The position numbers and the translations under genes are program-made. A DNA stretch of 64,000 nucleotides from Wolfiporia cocos (Eukaryota > Basidiomycota > Agaricomycetes > Polyporales > Phaeolaceae). The notes under the pieces are model-generated. The model saw nothing but the letters and a program-made list of their open reading frames with translations. It ran no database searches and was not told where the DNA came from. Shown piece after piece: positions 35,390-45,018 of the stretch (within the stretch, counting starts at the first letter, position 1; each line of letters starts with the position of its first letter). The DNA lies in assembly GCA_029448655.1 (NCBI GenBank), contig JACCLO010000063.1:1-64000 (forward strand), given 5' to 3'.

Positions 35390-38300
35390 TTACTTTCCTG
35401 TGGAGCCGAAACCACCAGTACCGCGCTCAGATTTAATCTTTTCAAAGTAAGATTTTCCGTGTAGCGTAATATGCGGGTCCTTTGCAACTTCGCAGATTAG
35501 CTGGGCAATCTTATCGCCGGCCCGAATATCGATAGATATGTCGGAGTGATTCCGGAGAATGATGATTACTTCGCCTTGATAATCGTGGTCGATAACGCCA
35601 CCCATTACGTCTATGCCTTTGCGTGCGAGACTAGAGCGGGGGGCGATACGTCCGTAAGTGCCGAAAGGTACCTGGATTTTCAGTTTGGTGTTGTATTCTG
35701 TCTGCCCGTGAGCTGGCAGAACGTCGCCTGTTGCAGTGTACAGGTCAAACCCAACCGAGTCCTTGGTTCCTTTTTCCGGCATTCGGCCGCCTTCACCGAC
35801 TACGATTTTCAAATCCGCGTTTTGGTTAATGTCCGCTGACATCCATCCCCCGTCGGGGTGTCTAACCATGCGCTGCTTAGGATCCTTCGCAAATTTCTCG
35901 CGATACTGCGGCCAGTCGTCTGGCCACGTGCATTCGTCGGCTTCCCAGTCGTCGCTGTCAGGGTCGAAGACATGAACTGCTTCTTTCCTTCTAGCTGATC
36001 GCCTGAGGGGAACATCCTGCATCGGGATAGGGTGTGAAGCCTTGTATTCCTGCAGAATGTCATATGCCGAGTCGAGATCGGCCTCGCGTACCCAGGAGTC
36101 GTCATTGATACCGAATCCCTTCCAACGGATTCTGTATTCAACTCTTCCTGCGCGGAGACGATGATCTAAGATCTTCTCGACTTCCCATAACTCCTCGCCG
36201 TCGACCATTTCTGGTTGAGGCTCTGGTTTTTTCTGATGCACCGGGTCCTTGTACATGACCAACTTGGAAGCGTGGAATACTGGGTGGTAAGCCCTGTATT
36301 GCTCGTCCATGTGTACCCTAAAGGTGACCGGAGATAATTGTTCAATTATCCTAAATGGTCCCAAATAGCGTGGACTAAGACTTCTTTCGGAGTCTTGCCA
36401 GCTTCGGGCGTCAACGAGAACTTTGTCGCCGACTTTAAACGGTACCGAGCGCTTATGTTGATCATAATACCAAGACCAGCGTTCAGCAGCCAGTTTCATA
36501 GCTGCCTTAGCTTGTTCTTGTGCTGACCATCGTTCGTAAGCAATGACATTTAGGTCCACGTATTGTGTTGGACGTAAATTCGTAGGTCCTGCGTTGGGAT
36601 GCCTTCCTAGTTCGACAAAGAATGGACTATTCTTTGTTGTCTCACTAGCCGCGTTGTTGTATGCGAATTCGGCCGTAGGGAGAAACCATGACCAGTTATC
36701 CTTCTGAATAACATCGATGTAACATCTAAGATATTGTTCCAGGATTTGGTTAACTCTCTCCGTCTGGCCATCCGCTTGCGGGTGATAGGCAGTTGTCATT
36801 GACCGTTGGATTCCCAATTGTTCACACCATCCCTTAAACAAGGCAGCTGCGAATTGCGGGCCTCTATCCGAAATGATTTGTTTCGGAAGTCCGTGGTTCG
36901 GATAGATCCGAAGGTATAGGAGGTTCGCTAATTCTTTCGCCGTTATCTTGTCTGATGTGGGAATGAAGTGCGCTCGCTTGGTAAGCCGGTCCACTATTAC
37001 CATAATAGCATTGAATTGTTTCAATTCGCCGCTGGGTGGTAGGTGGACGATAAGGTCAATTGTGACGGTGTCCCAAGGTGCTTCCGGGACTGGGAGCGGT
37101 TGCAGGGGTCCGTACGGGGTCTGGTTGTGGTTCTTCATGCGTTGACATGTGTCACAACCTTCCACGTATTGCTTTACCATCGTGGTCATTCCAGGCCACC
37201 AGTAATTACGTGATAGAAGTTCATAGGTCTTCCATCGTCCGAAGTGTCCGGCCGTCACATGGTCATGATGTAACTCCAGAATCTTCGTGCGCAATTCCTT
37301 AGGCTCTTTTGGAACGTACACTTTTCCTCGTCTGAGGAGTAATCCGGCCTCCATGTTCCATTCCTGGAGATCTTTACCGAATTCCTTGGGACCACTTTTC
37401 AGTAGTTCCTGGTAATCCTTGGTAATTTGATCGTCCATGAGGGCTTGTCGGATTTGTCGGAGAAGGTCCTCGTCGCCTGATTGTATCTCCTGCTGTGACG
37501 CTTCTAGCGCCCTAACCGTAAAGTATTCCGGTTTTAGCAAAATTTGATCGCGATTGTCGAGTTCCACCCCCTCTTCATGGTCTGGCCTCCGTGACAGAGG
37601 ATCAGCCGTAAGCATTGTTTTACCGGGTTTGTGGCACATGGTGAAGTTGAACCTTGTCAGGTAAAGACTCCAACGTGCCTGTCTCCGGGTTAGCCGTTGT
37701 GCCGATTTGAAATATGTCAGATTGAGATGATCCGACCATACTTCGAATTTATGTGGATGTCCTTCGAGGTAATGTCTCCATTCCTCTAGAGCGCGGATGA
37801 TTGCGAGCAACTCCTTATCGTAAATCTCATAGTTCCTTTCGGGTGCTGATAGAGATTTCGAGTAAAAGGCTACCGGGTGCCAGAGCTTATCCTCCGAAGA
37901 GTATTGCGATAGCACTGCACCAGTTGCGTAATCGGAAGAATCCGCTTCCACGCGGAATGGGGACTCCTGATCTGGGATCCGGAGTATTGGAGCCGATGTG
38001 AAGGCTTCCTTGAGAGCTTGGAAGGCTTCCGCTTGTTCGGGTCCCCAGTTCCATTGCGTGTTTTTCTTGGACAGTTCGGTTAACGGCTTAACCACTTTGG
38101 AGAAATCTTTAATGAACCGACGGTAGTAGTTGGCGAAGCCAACAAAGGCCTGGACGTCCTTCACCTTGGCAGGTGTAGGCCAGTCCATTACGCCGGCTAC
38201 CTTCTTAGGGTCCATTTCGACTTTTCCTTTGGAAATGATCATTCCCAGGTATTCAATACTGCTTTGTTCGAAGAAGCACTTTTCAGGCTTCGCGAACAAG

Positions 38301-39925
38301 TCGTTGTCTTGCAAGATTTGTAATACTTGCTTGACAATACGACGATGTTCCAACAGGTCGTTTCCGAACACAAGGATGTCGTCTAGGTAGACAATGACCT
38401 TTCCTTCTCTGATAAGGTCACCTAGAATATCGTTCATCATGTGTTGGAACGTGCTGGGTGCATTACAAAAACCGAAGTACATGACTACAGCTTCGTAAAG
38501 GCCGTTAGGCGTAATGAATGCGGTCTTCCATTCATCTCCCTCCTTGATTCTTACGTTGTTGTAACCCCAACGCAAGTCGAGCTTCGTAAATATCGAAGCC
38601 TGGCTAAGCTTATCGATAAGCTCGTCTATGCGTGGGAGAGGGTACCTATTTTTAATGGTCAAGTCGTTTACTTTTCGGTAATCGACTACCATTCGGGCTC
38701 CGCCGTCTTTTTTAGGGACGAAGAAGACCGGGCTCGCGATCGGAGATTTTGAGTGTCGGATGTAGCCCTTCCGTAACTCTTCCTGAATCCACTGATCTAG
38801 CGAGTTCGCTTCCTGAGGAGACATCTTGTATGCCTTACTCGGGGGCGGTAGCACCGCGTCATCGGGGAAGTCGATGGCATGGTCGTATGGTTTCCGCTCG
38901 GGCATCCTTTCGGATGCGCGCTGAGAAAATACCGTGGGACCAAACTCCTGGTATTCCTCCGGAACCAAGGATTTCCATTTCTGGAGATCCGCATCTGTCA
39001 GGAATTCATCATCCGACTTCTCCGTTATCGACTGAATGGCATCGATAAGGAGTTCCGTTCCTTCGTCAAGGGTGTTCACCCAAGCGACAAAGGGATTCTC
39101 AGGCTCCTCTAAGCCGAGAAAATCTATTGGAAAGTCATTGATGATCTGATAGATGTTGCGGGGTTCGATTTCGTCCTCTTCCTCAGAAATCGAAACCCGC
39201 TTGCCATGTTTGCATTTTTCCGTACACCGATATGTGAAGGTTCCTTCCGGCCAGTTGAAGTCCGGGTTGTGTTTCAGGAACCAATCATATCCGAGGATCA
39301 CATCCGCATTCTGTACGTCCATTACGTACAAGAATTCGGTGGACTTGTGTTCCTCGTGCACCATATAAGCTTTTACTGCCATATTGATATTACCGGCGGT
39401 ATTAGAGGTACCGTCGGCGTTACGAATCTCGAGAGGCGAAGGTAGTTTCTGAGTGACTAACTTTTCCTCGTGGACGAGTTTCTTATCAATGACGCTTATT
39501 GATGCACCGGTGTCGATTAATGCCATGGCGTTTACTTTCTTTCCATATACCCACAGTTCCACTTCGATAGAGAACGATTTATTGTCGTCTCGAGAATCGT
39601 TTCCATGTACATTATACAAAGTGAAAAACTTCAGCGCGAGCGGGTCAGGATAAAAGTATTGTACAGGAGGGGCACGTGTAGCTAGTGTCCTTGTCCTCCG
39701 GGCAAAGTCCATTGCCGAGTTACCGAATATACCGAGATGGGATACCGGGTGACGTACGACCGCCTTATCTTCCCACAAGATAAGGGGTCTCTGTGAAGCC
39801 TCTTCGTAGAGGTGCGCTTCTTCGGGGCGCTGTACACTCCCAGCCGCTGCGGGGCTGGTGTGTTCTTCACAGAACGTCTTCGAGACGTGTGGTTGGGGCG
39901 AGGGGAACCGAGATGGTCCCGACAT
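35390..39925 (-). CDS. pol: Element A Pol: protease-RT-RNase H-integrase-chromodomain-dUTPase
   Basis: A 1511-codon open frame. Aspartic protease DTG is at residues 138-140. RT motifs run from about 390, with YLDD at 513-516. RNase H starts at about 655 (EADSSDYATG, then YDKELLAI, then WSDHLNL). Integrase has H-x3-H at 887/893 and C-x2-C at 924/927, with a catalytic triad Asp957, Asp1020, Glu1056. The chromodomain spans about 1246-1290 (WEVEKILDHR, RIRWKGFGINDDSW). The dUTPase spans about 1385-1511 with all five motifs: SVGFDLYTA, GRIAPRSSLA, GGVIDHDYQGE, RAGDKIAQLI and RGTGGFGSTG. dUTPase hydrolyses dUTP and would limit uracil in cDNA. The frame is open upstream to 39976 and overlaps gag in the +1 frame, so Pol is either made by +1 frameshifting or starts at the ATG at 39925. 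Confidence 0.96.
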   Translation of the reverse strand: MSGPSRFPSPQPHVSKTFCEEHTSPAAAGSVQRPEEAHLYEEASQRPLILWEDKAVVRHPVSHLGIFGNSAMDFARRTRTLATRAPPVQYFYPDPLALKFFTLYNVHGNDSRDDNKSFSIEVELWVYGKKVNAMALIDTGASISVIDKKLVHEEKLVTQKLPSPLEIRNADGTSNTAGNINMAVKAYMVHEEHKSTEFLYVMDVQNADVILGYDWFLKHNPDFNWPEGTFTYRCTEKCKHGKRVSISEEEDEIEPRNIYQIINDFPIDFLGLEEPENPFVAWVNTLDEGTELLIDAIQSITEKSDDEFLTDADLQKWKSLVPEEYQEFGPTVFSQRASERMPERKPYDHAIDFPDDAVLPPPSKAYKMSPQEANSLDQWIQEELRKGYIRHSKSPIASPVFFVPKKDGGARMVVDYRKVNDLTIKNRYPLPRIDELIDKLSQASIFTKLDLRWGYNNVRIKEGDEWKTAFITPNGLYEAVVMYFGFCNAPSTFQHMMNDILGDLIREGKVIVYLDDILVFGNDLLEHRRIVKQVLQILQDNDLFAKPEKCFFEQSSIEYLGMIISKGKVEMDPKKVAGVMDWPTPAKVKDVQAFVGFANYYRRFIKDFSKVVKPLTELSKKNTQWNWGPEQAEAFQALKEAFTSAPILRIPDQESPFRVEADSSDYATGAVLSQYSSEDKLWHPVAFYSKSLSAPERNYEIYDKELLAIIRALEEWRHYLEGHPHKFEVWSDHLNLTYFKSAQRLTRRQARWSLYLTRFNFTMCHKPGKTMLTADPLSRRPDHEEGVELDNRDQILLKPEYFTVRALEASQQEIQSGDEDLLRQIRQALMDDQITKDYQELLKSGPKEFGKDLQEWNMEAGLLLRRGKVYVPKEPKELRTKILELHHDHVTAGHFGRWKTYELLSRNYWWPGMTTMVKQYVEGCDTCQRMKNHNQTPYGPLQPLPVPEAPWDTVTIDLIVHLPPSGELKQFNAIMVIVDRLTKRAHFIPTSDKITAKELANLLYLRIYPNHGLPKQIISDRGPQFAAALFKGWCEQLGIQRSMTTAYHPQADGQTERVNQILEQYLRCYIDVIQKDNWSWFLPTAEFAYNNAASETTKNSPFFVELGRHPNAGPTNLRPTQYVDLNVIAYERWSAQEQAKAAMKLAAERWSWYYDQHKRSVPFKVGDKVLVDARSWQDSERSLSPRYLGPFRIIEQLSPVTFRVHMDEQYRAYHPVFHASKLVMYKDPVHQKKPEPQPEMVDGEELWEVEKILDHRLRAGRVEYRIRWKGFGINDDSWVREADLDSAYDILQEYKASHPIPMQDVPLRRSARRKEAVHVFDPDSDDWEADECTWPDDWPQYREKFAKDPKQRMVRHPDGGWMSADINQNADLKIVVGEGGRMPEKGTKDSVGFDLYTATGDVLPAHGQTEYNTKLKIQVPFGTYGRIAPRSSLARKGIDVMGGVIDHDYQGEVIIILRNHSDISIDIRAGDKIAQLICEVAKDPHITLHGKSYFEKIKSERGTGGFGSTGK

Positions 39926-39976
39926 TGGCGACGGTGGTGGCGGGGGCCGAGGGTCCTGCTGAGCTTGAGTCAGCCG
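39867..39976 (-). other. gag-pol overlap, candidate +1 frameshift window
   Basis: Between the last stop of the pol frame (TGA at 39977-39979) and the gag stop at 39867, both frames are open. Pol is +1 relative to gag, the same direction as in Ty3. No proven slippery heptamer is claimed. Initiation at the pol ATG (39923-39925) is the alternative. Confidence 0.6.
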
Positions 39977-41906
39977 TCACTTCTTCCCAGATTGTTCGGG
40001 CACGATACGTCTTGCCATCCGCGGGGGGCGCCGAGTACGGCTTCTTGCCAGAAGCCTGTCCCTTTCCACTACCCGAAGGGGCAGCCGTGGTCTTTCCAGA
40101 CGCGGCAGCTGCATCCTTCGCCCTTTGTTGTTCGGCCCGCTGAGCGGCAGGCACGAACGTTCCCGCAGCCTTGTCCGCGGCAAGCTTAGGACACTTGTTG
40201 AAATAGTGTCCCGTCTGCTTGCAGTAGGTGCAGACGGCGTTGGCGGTGTCGGCGGGGGCTTTGGCGGGCGCCTTTCCCTTGTCCTTCTTTTTCTCCGACT
40301 TCTTCGCAGAAGTGGAGGACGTCTCCTTCTTTTCGGCAGGTGCCGAGTCCTTCTTGCCGGCCTTTTCGAAGATCGACCCCTTGATCTTGTCTGGATATGA
40401 CGTTTGGTACATTTCCAGAGCGAAGTCGATGAGGGGCTCGATGTCGGTCGGGGCCTTGAAGAACGGAGTCTTGCCGAGGACGTTTAAGGTGTCCTTGACC
40501 TTTTCCGGGAGAGTCTCGGTGAATTCCCACACCAGAGTCTCGTTGGCGGTTTCGGAGAGTCGGCCGAGGGTGCGGAACCGTTCGCAGTAATTGAAATAAT
40601 TCGATTCTGCCAGTTCCTTGCCCTTCGTGCCGTAGTAGCCGCGAATTTTTTTCTTCGCGATCTCCTTATCCGTCATTTTCCCATATTGCACCATTACGGA
40701 TTTGGTGAAGTCCTCCCAGGTGCCGAGAGGTTCACCGTTTCCTGCCTTCTTGATGAGAGGCGAGAAAAACTTGTACGCGTCTCCTGTGACGCGGAAGAGG
40801 GCCGTGGTGATACGGTCATGGTCATCATAGACCCTGAGTGTACCGAAGTACAGGCCCATCTTCTCCACCCATTCCTGTGCAGTCACCTTTCCAGATGACC
40901 CAGAGAATTCGGGGGGAGGGGGAATTTTCAGGTTTTGGGGCAGACCTGGAATCTGCGGGGCGACGGCTGCTGCAGCAGCGGCTGCAGCTTGTGCGGCGGC
41001 AGCGGCCTCGGCTGCTCTGGCTTGAGCATGACCGGGGGCCGGTGTCGGGTCTTCTGGTGGCGTGCGGACGCCGGGAGGGTTGGGAACGGAGGGATTCTTG
41101 CGAATCCTCCGGAGTTCCTCGTCAACCTTCTCCATGCGCTCCGCGAACGCATCCTCGAGGTCGTCCAGCCGGGACCGGTAGTCCCTCCGGAGCTGTTTCT
41201 CCATTTCGGAGAACTTGGCGGTGTACTCCTGTCGGAGTTCCTTTCCAAGGTCCACCATCGTGGACAGCACCTCGTTGCGGACCGAGTTGACCGCCTCCTG
41301 TAGCTCGTCTTGGGCTTTTTGTTCGACTGCCCTGGATTGCCCAACCAGGGAGTCGATTCTGCCGTGGATTCGCTCCAGGCGAGCGTGCACCATTCGACCG
41401 AGGGTGTCGGTGGTGTCGTGTGAGATGGCCGCACTTCGTTGTACGGCGGCGTCGATGATTGGCCCATGTAGGGACCCATCCACCTTGTGGTGTTCCTCCT
41501 CAGGGAGGTACGCTTTGAGATTGTTCTCGACAGCGACATTGGTCTGTCGTGTCGGCCCCGAAAATTCCATTTCCAGGGTGGTGGCGGGCCCGATAGGGCG
41601 AGTTCGACGAGCCGGTGGGTATCCGGCAATGGGGGAGCCTGGGCGTGTACCCATGGGGTTGGTCGGAGATTCCCTTTGCGGGGGAGCGAACTCCGGCATT
41701 TCCTCTTCTCCTTCCTCTTCTTCTTCTTCTCCCTCGCTTAGGTGCTCCAGCGTCACCAGTTGCTGGGTTCCCGAGGGACCAGCCACCGGTGTCACCGGGC
41801 CTTCTGAGCGGAGGCGCATCTTGCGGGGAGCGAGGGGAGTGCTAACGGAGGAGGTGGAGGACATTGTGAATCTGTTTGTGACGAATGTTAGTTTCCGGTT
41901 ACTCAT
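39867..41906 (-). CDS. gag: Element A Gag
   Basis: 679 codons. The N-terminus is Ser/Pro-rich with an acidic patch. A long coiled coil follows at about residues 165-275 (ARLERIHGRID... then EMEKQLRRDYRSRLDDLED), then an Ala-rich linker. The Gag core has QEWVEKMGLYFGTLRVYDDH and FFSPLIKKAGNGEPLGTWED. A single CCHC knuckle CTYCKQTGHYFNKC lies at about 558-571, followed by a basic Lys/Ala-rich tail. Gag packages the RNA into virus-like particles. A second in-frame ATG at 41864 is an alternative start. Its 3' end overlaps pol by up to 110 nt. Confidence 0.93.
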   Translation of the reverse strand: MSNRKLTFVTNRFTMSSTSSVSTPLAPRKMRLRSEGPVTPVAGPSGTQQLVTLEHLSEGEEEEEEGEEEMPEFAPPQRESPTNPMGTRPGSPIAGYPPARRTRPIGPATTLEMEFSGPTRQTNVAVENNLKAYLPEEEHHKVDGSLHGPIIDAAVQRSAAISHDTTDTLGRMVHARLERIHGRIDSLVGQSRAVEQKAQDELQEAVNSVRNEVLSTMVDLGKELRQEYTAKFSEMEKQLRRDYRSRLDDLEDAFAERMEKVDEELRRIRKNPSVPNPPGVRTPPEDPTPAPGHAQARAAEAAAAAQAAAAAAAAVAPQIPGLPQNLKIPPPPEFSGSSGKVTAQEWVEKMGLYFGTLRVYDDHDRITTALFRVTGDAYKFFSPLIKKAGNGEPLGTWEDFTKSVMVQYGKMTDKEIAKKKIRGYYGTKGKELAESNYFNYCERFRTLGRLSETANETLVWEFTETLPEKVKDTLNVLGKTPFFKAPTDIEPLIDFALEMYQTSYPDKIKGSIFEKAGKKDSAPAEKKETSSTSAKKSEKKKDKGKAPAKAPADTANAVCTYCKQTGHYFNKCPKLAADKAAGTFVPAAQRAEQQRAKDAAAASGKTTAAPSGSGKGQASGKKPYSAPPADGKTYRARTIWEEVTADSSSAGPSAPATTVANVGTISVPLAPTTRLEDVL

Positions 41907-42007
41907 TGTCTTAGATTCTTAAGAAGGGATTGGTTTTGAAAGCTGCGACTTTCGTTATAGATCACACTCGCACTCTATTTCAGAGTTAAAAGATGATAGT
42001 ATTTCTA

Positions 42008-42931
42008 CTATACAATCGCGAGTATATCCTCTTCTACCGAAGTAGTTGAGGGCCCTGCCACCTTGTCAGGTGGTGTTACACCGAAGGCAAAAGTAATTTG
42101 TAGCGCTACGCATTCTGCTACGATACGAGCTAAGTCCGTACGCCAATCCAAAAAGGAAATATTGCCGAGCTGTTTGCAGTACTTCTTCATAATTCTCCAG
42201 TCTCTATTGGTGATCCTTCCTCGTCTCGCTCTATCTTTTACGTTATCCACCAAGTCCTCCAATTCTACTACCATAGTATGGAAACGCATGTCGTTTTCCA
42301 TATGGAAGCCTGGGTAATTAGGGGGGTGGTTGGCGAGAGGAGTGAGGCGAGTGAGAGTGCCTTCTAGCATGGGAATAACTTGATCGCATGCTTGGAGAGG
42401 CTTCTTCTTCCCGAAGACGAGAGAAGGGTCGAGAATCTTGTGATTGGCCGGAACGGAAGGTCCGGCCACCGGGCTGGAGAGACGGAGGGCCAGTGAAGAA
42501 GCTGCTTGCTTGGCTTCCTTGGCGGCTTGTTTGGCGGCGATTCGCTTATTCAGCTTATCGCGGGCGAGCTTGAGCTTGTTGAGTTCGCGGAGTTCGATGA
42601 GATTCTCCATGGCGGTAATGGAAGCGGCTAGCTTCTCTTCCTCTGTCCAGATTCGCTTAGCGAGCGGAACTGGTTTGGGAGGTCGAGGAGCGGGTTTCCC
42701 AGCCTCAGCAATGTGCTTTGGCATGTGGACGGGAATCTCCCAAAGATGGAGTTTCCCAGTGTAATCTTCCTTTACAGGAAGCGTGTAGGTGACGTCCTCT
42801 GCCCGAGGAATGTCGGCGGTGTCGATGCGGCTGAGAAGGGACCGCTTCGCCGGTTTGACGTAAGGGGCAGTGGAGGAGCCACGTGTGCAACGGGTAACGC
42901 GGGGCATGATTCTAGAAAGTGCAGCCTTCAT
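42008..42931 (-). CDS. Element A ORF upstream of gag, function unknown
   Basis: A 307-codon open frame between the leader and gag, ending 101 nt before the gag ATG and in a different frame. It begins MKAALSRIMPRVTRCTRG. It is basic overall, with a Pro-rich stretch (KPAPRPPKPVPLAK). A strong helical coiled-coil segment spans about residues 98-150 (EEEKLAASITAMENLIELRE, then KLARDKLNKRIAAKQAAKEA). A C-terminal globular part contains DWRIMKKYCKQLGNISFLDW and AECVALQITFAFGV. It has no CCHC, protease or polymerase motif. Classical Ty3/gypsy elements have no protein here. Candidates are an RNA chaperone, an assembly factor or a captured gene. The uninterrupted frame in a recent element supports it as a real gene. 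Confidence 0.8.
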   Translation of the reverse strand: MKAALSRIMPRVTRCTRGSSTAPYVKPAKRSLLSRIDTADIPRAEDVTYTLPVKEDYTGKLHLWEIPVHMPKHIAEAGKPAPRPPKPVPLAKRIWTEEEKLAASITAMENLIELRELNKLKLARDKLNKRIAAKQAAKEAKQAASSLALRLSSPVAGPSVPANHKILDPSLVFGKKKPLQACDQVIPMLEGTLTRLTPLANHPPNYPGFHMENDMRFHTMVVELEDLVDNVKDRARRGRITNRDWRIMKKYCKQLGNISFLDWRTDLARIVAECVALQITFAFGVTPPDKVAGPSTTSVEEDILAIV

Positions 42932-43952
42932 GAGAAACGAAGTTTACCAGTGATACGTCCAAGAACAGGAATGAAAGGGATTATGTAAGGTAGGGTAGTG
43001 GACTCCTTTTCAGGAGCAAAGAAGGTGTACTACGGGGCATAATTACTCTTATGTTGCGCGCAAACCCTGTGCCGAGACGGCGCGGATATTCGCATGACCC
43101 TAACGGTCAGAGGCGCCGACTCCAGGGGTAGAGTTGCTGACTGCCAGGCCGGTTCCTGGGTCAGATGATTGGGATTCGGATACACGACACCGCCCCGGAG
43201 GGACGATGCCGGAAAGTGGCTGGGATTTTACATCCCTTAGCCTGTCCATGCTTCAACAATGAGGTTGCCGTCTGTAGCCACATGGGTGTCACATCAGGGC
43301 TAAAAAACCACTGTCGATCTAAGATCGCGAGACAGCAGCGCTCCACATCCCGAAGGAGTGGGCCACGCGCTTCTCTTCCAATGGGGCCCCAAATCCGTTT
43401 GACCCATGCTCGCACGCCGAGCTGCCCGGAGGACTTATGCTATTGGCTACCGCGAGTGACCTATGGCAGGGTGATTTTTTACGTCACCCCCCTCACTGCT
43501 TTTCCCATAACGGGTTCAAAGCAGGTCCCTTACGCCTGGGAGGCGGCTTTGGAAAATTCCCATGCCATCATAATGATGACCCTGTGGATAGTGATGGGGC
43601 GCTGAACAACGCTTGCCATGACAGGGGGTTGGGCGCACACAGGCAGACCGTCCCCTTTTCTCCACAGGCGGGTCTTAACCGCGCATAGTCCAAGCTTGTC
43701 AGCGAGGACTATGTCTCCTTGACCCTGGAGTCCGGGTTAGGTAGGCCTCCTGCCTAAAAAGGCGGTGTGGCTTCCCTGGTTGCCAATCCTCTGCCGAGAA
43801 TGGCGATGTATCCCCCAGATCTCAACTATCACCCCAATCGCCTTGTCAGGCAGAAAGGGATGTGCGCAGCAACAAGTAATAGCCCCTGTAGGATAGAAAC
43901 CCAGACCCAAGCGCAAGCGCAAGGGCGGGGGTAGGGGGGAGATTTGTTCTTA
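42932..43952 (-). other. Element A leader, conserved with element B
   Basis: A 1.02 kb untranslated leader between the 5' LTR and the first ORF. In element sense it starts TAAGAACAAATCTCC directly after the LTR. Long blocks match the element B leader at 47092 to about 47960, including 43715-43739, about 43634-43675, 43518-43552, 43418-43461 and about 43275-43330. It has several potential hairpins and no long sense ORF of its own. Confidence 0.8.
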
Positions 43953-44651
43953 TGACACAGACTAGACTGTGGGACTCACACTATAACCTTATAAGCGACT
44001 TGAAGATGTTGCAGAAGGTTGGTGAGGAGGCTAGTGGGCGCAAGCAGAGATGGTATGTAACTGTGCGAATGCAGAGAACAAATCTAAGGCTTATCCGCAG
44101 TGATAGCCCTACTTATATACATGCTTTGTTTGGTTACCGGTAAGGGAGCCAAACATGAAGGTGGTCTGTGCGCAGACATAACTAATATGGTTAAGTCGTA
44201 AACTACAATAGACCATGTGCGCCGGTAATGGCCGCACCAGTAAGATCGTTTGTTTGGACCGTAGGTCCATGTTGTGGAAGTGGCTGTAGCTACGTTAGTA
44301 AGCCATGCATGTGATTCTTATATACCGGTATCGGAATATGAGTAATCGTGAGGGCATTGGCATGTGATAACGAGCGGGCCGCTTATCCGATTATACTGAC
44401 ATAGCCCGGTACCGGGATATGAGTAAGGCGCGTGACACCAGAGGTTAGTCCGCTGAGTCATTGACGCGTACAAACGTGTTATGTACGTGTTGTTATGACA
44501 AGTGGACGTATACCGCGTTGTGTACGTGTTGTTTGGTTGCGTGTACGTGTAGACGGGCGCTTAGCAGCGTAAATGTCTACAAGGTCGTAGAAATACCAGA
44601 TAAATAGGTAAAAATACGGGAAAAATAGTGACATGTCCCAAATCTGTGACA
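43953..44651 (-). repeat. Element A 5' LTR (699 bp)
   Basis: The promoter-bearing LTR in element sense. It is bounded by TGTCACAGAT and TCTGTGTCA in minus sense and followed by the leader. Confidence 0.93.
44112..44119 (-). promoter_or_regulatory. TATA box in element A 5' LTR
   Basis: TATATAAG in element sense, in the sequence ATGTATATAAGTAGGG. The same position in other LTRs of the cluster also has a TATA box followed by a palindrome. Confidence 0.65.
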
Positions 44652-44656
44652 TATGG

Positions 44657-45018
44657 TACAAGAGTAGACCATTCTCGTAGTTCCAGTCTCTGAGAGACTT
44701 GCCGAATTCGTGAGGTCCTGACTCCAATAGGCCTTTGTAGTCCTTGGTTACCTCGTTGTCTAGCAATGCTTTGTGTATTTCTCGTTGGAGTTCGTCATCT
44801 GGGATTACCAACTGATGGAGGGGCTCGAACGCAAGGATGGCTAATTCTCGCGCAAAGTTAACAAAAAATTCCGGTTTCAACAGAATATTGTTCCTATTGT
44901 CGAGTTCCACCCCCTCTTCATGGTCTGGTCTCCTGGACAGAGGGTCTGCAGTAAGCATGGTTTTTCCTGGTTTATGGTGCATGGAGAAGTTAAATCTTGA
45001 CAGATATAATGCCCATCT
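44657..45018 (-). pseudogene. pol: Element C Pol: RNase H end to integrase linker
   Basis: Reads RWALYLSRFNFSMHHKPGKT, then the ADPLSRRPDHEEGVELDN block, then IHKALLDNEVTKDYKGLLES, ending ENGLLLYH at the left boundary. It continues directly in 34651 (NKIYVPKAPEEL) once element A and one TATGG are removed. The right boundary (ARW) joins 45915 once the solo LTR is removed. Confidence 0.88.

Larger units (their letters stand above)
34652..44651 (-). mobile_element. Element A: intact Ty3/gypsy chromovirus with dUTPase, TSD TATGG
   Basis: A complete 10.0 kb LTR retrotransposon, transcribed on the minus strand. The 699-bp LTRs (43953-44651 is 5', 34652-35350 is 3') look identical. The target duplication TATGG occurs at 34647-34651 and 44652-44656. 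Order in element sense: 5' LTR, a 1.0 kb leader, an unknown 307-codon ORF, gag, and a pol with protease, RT, RNase H, integrase, chromodomain and dUTPase, then polypurine tract and 3' LTR. All long frames are uninterrupted. The identical LTRs and open frames indicate a recent insertion that may still be active. It lies inside Pol of element C. Confidence 0.95.

Noticed and set aside
35390..35830. dUTPase as an independent host gene next to the element
   Set aside because: It is in the same uninterrupted frame as integrase and chromodomain, lies inside the LTR boundaries, and recurs in element C.
39793..41922. Long plus-strand frames opposite gag (up to 235 codons)
   Set aside because: They are antisense shadows of the GC-biased gag frame and carry no motif.
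43260..43330. Possible rRNA origin of the conserved leader
   Set aside because: The blocks show no resemblance to conserved small- or large-subunit rRNA motifs I know. Conservation between A and B is explained by common retroelement descent.
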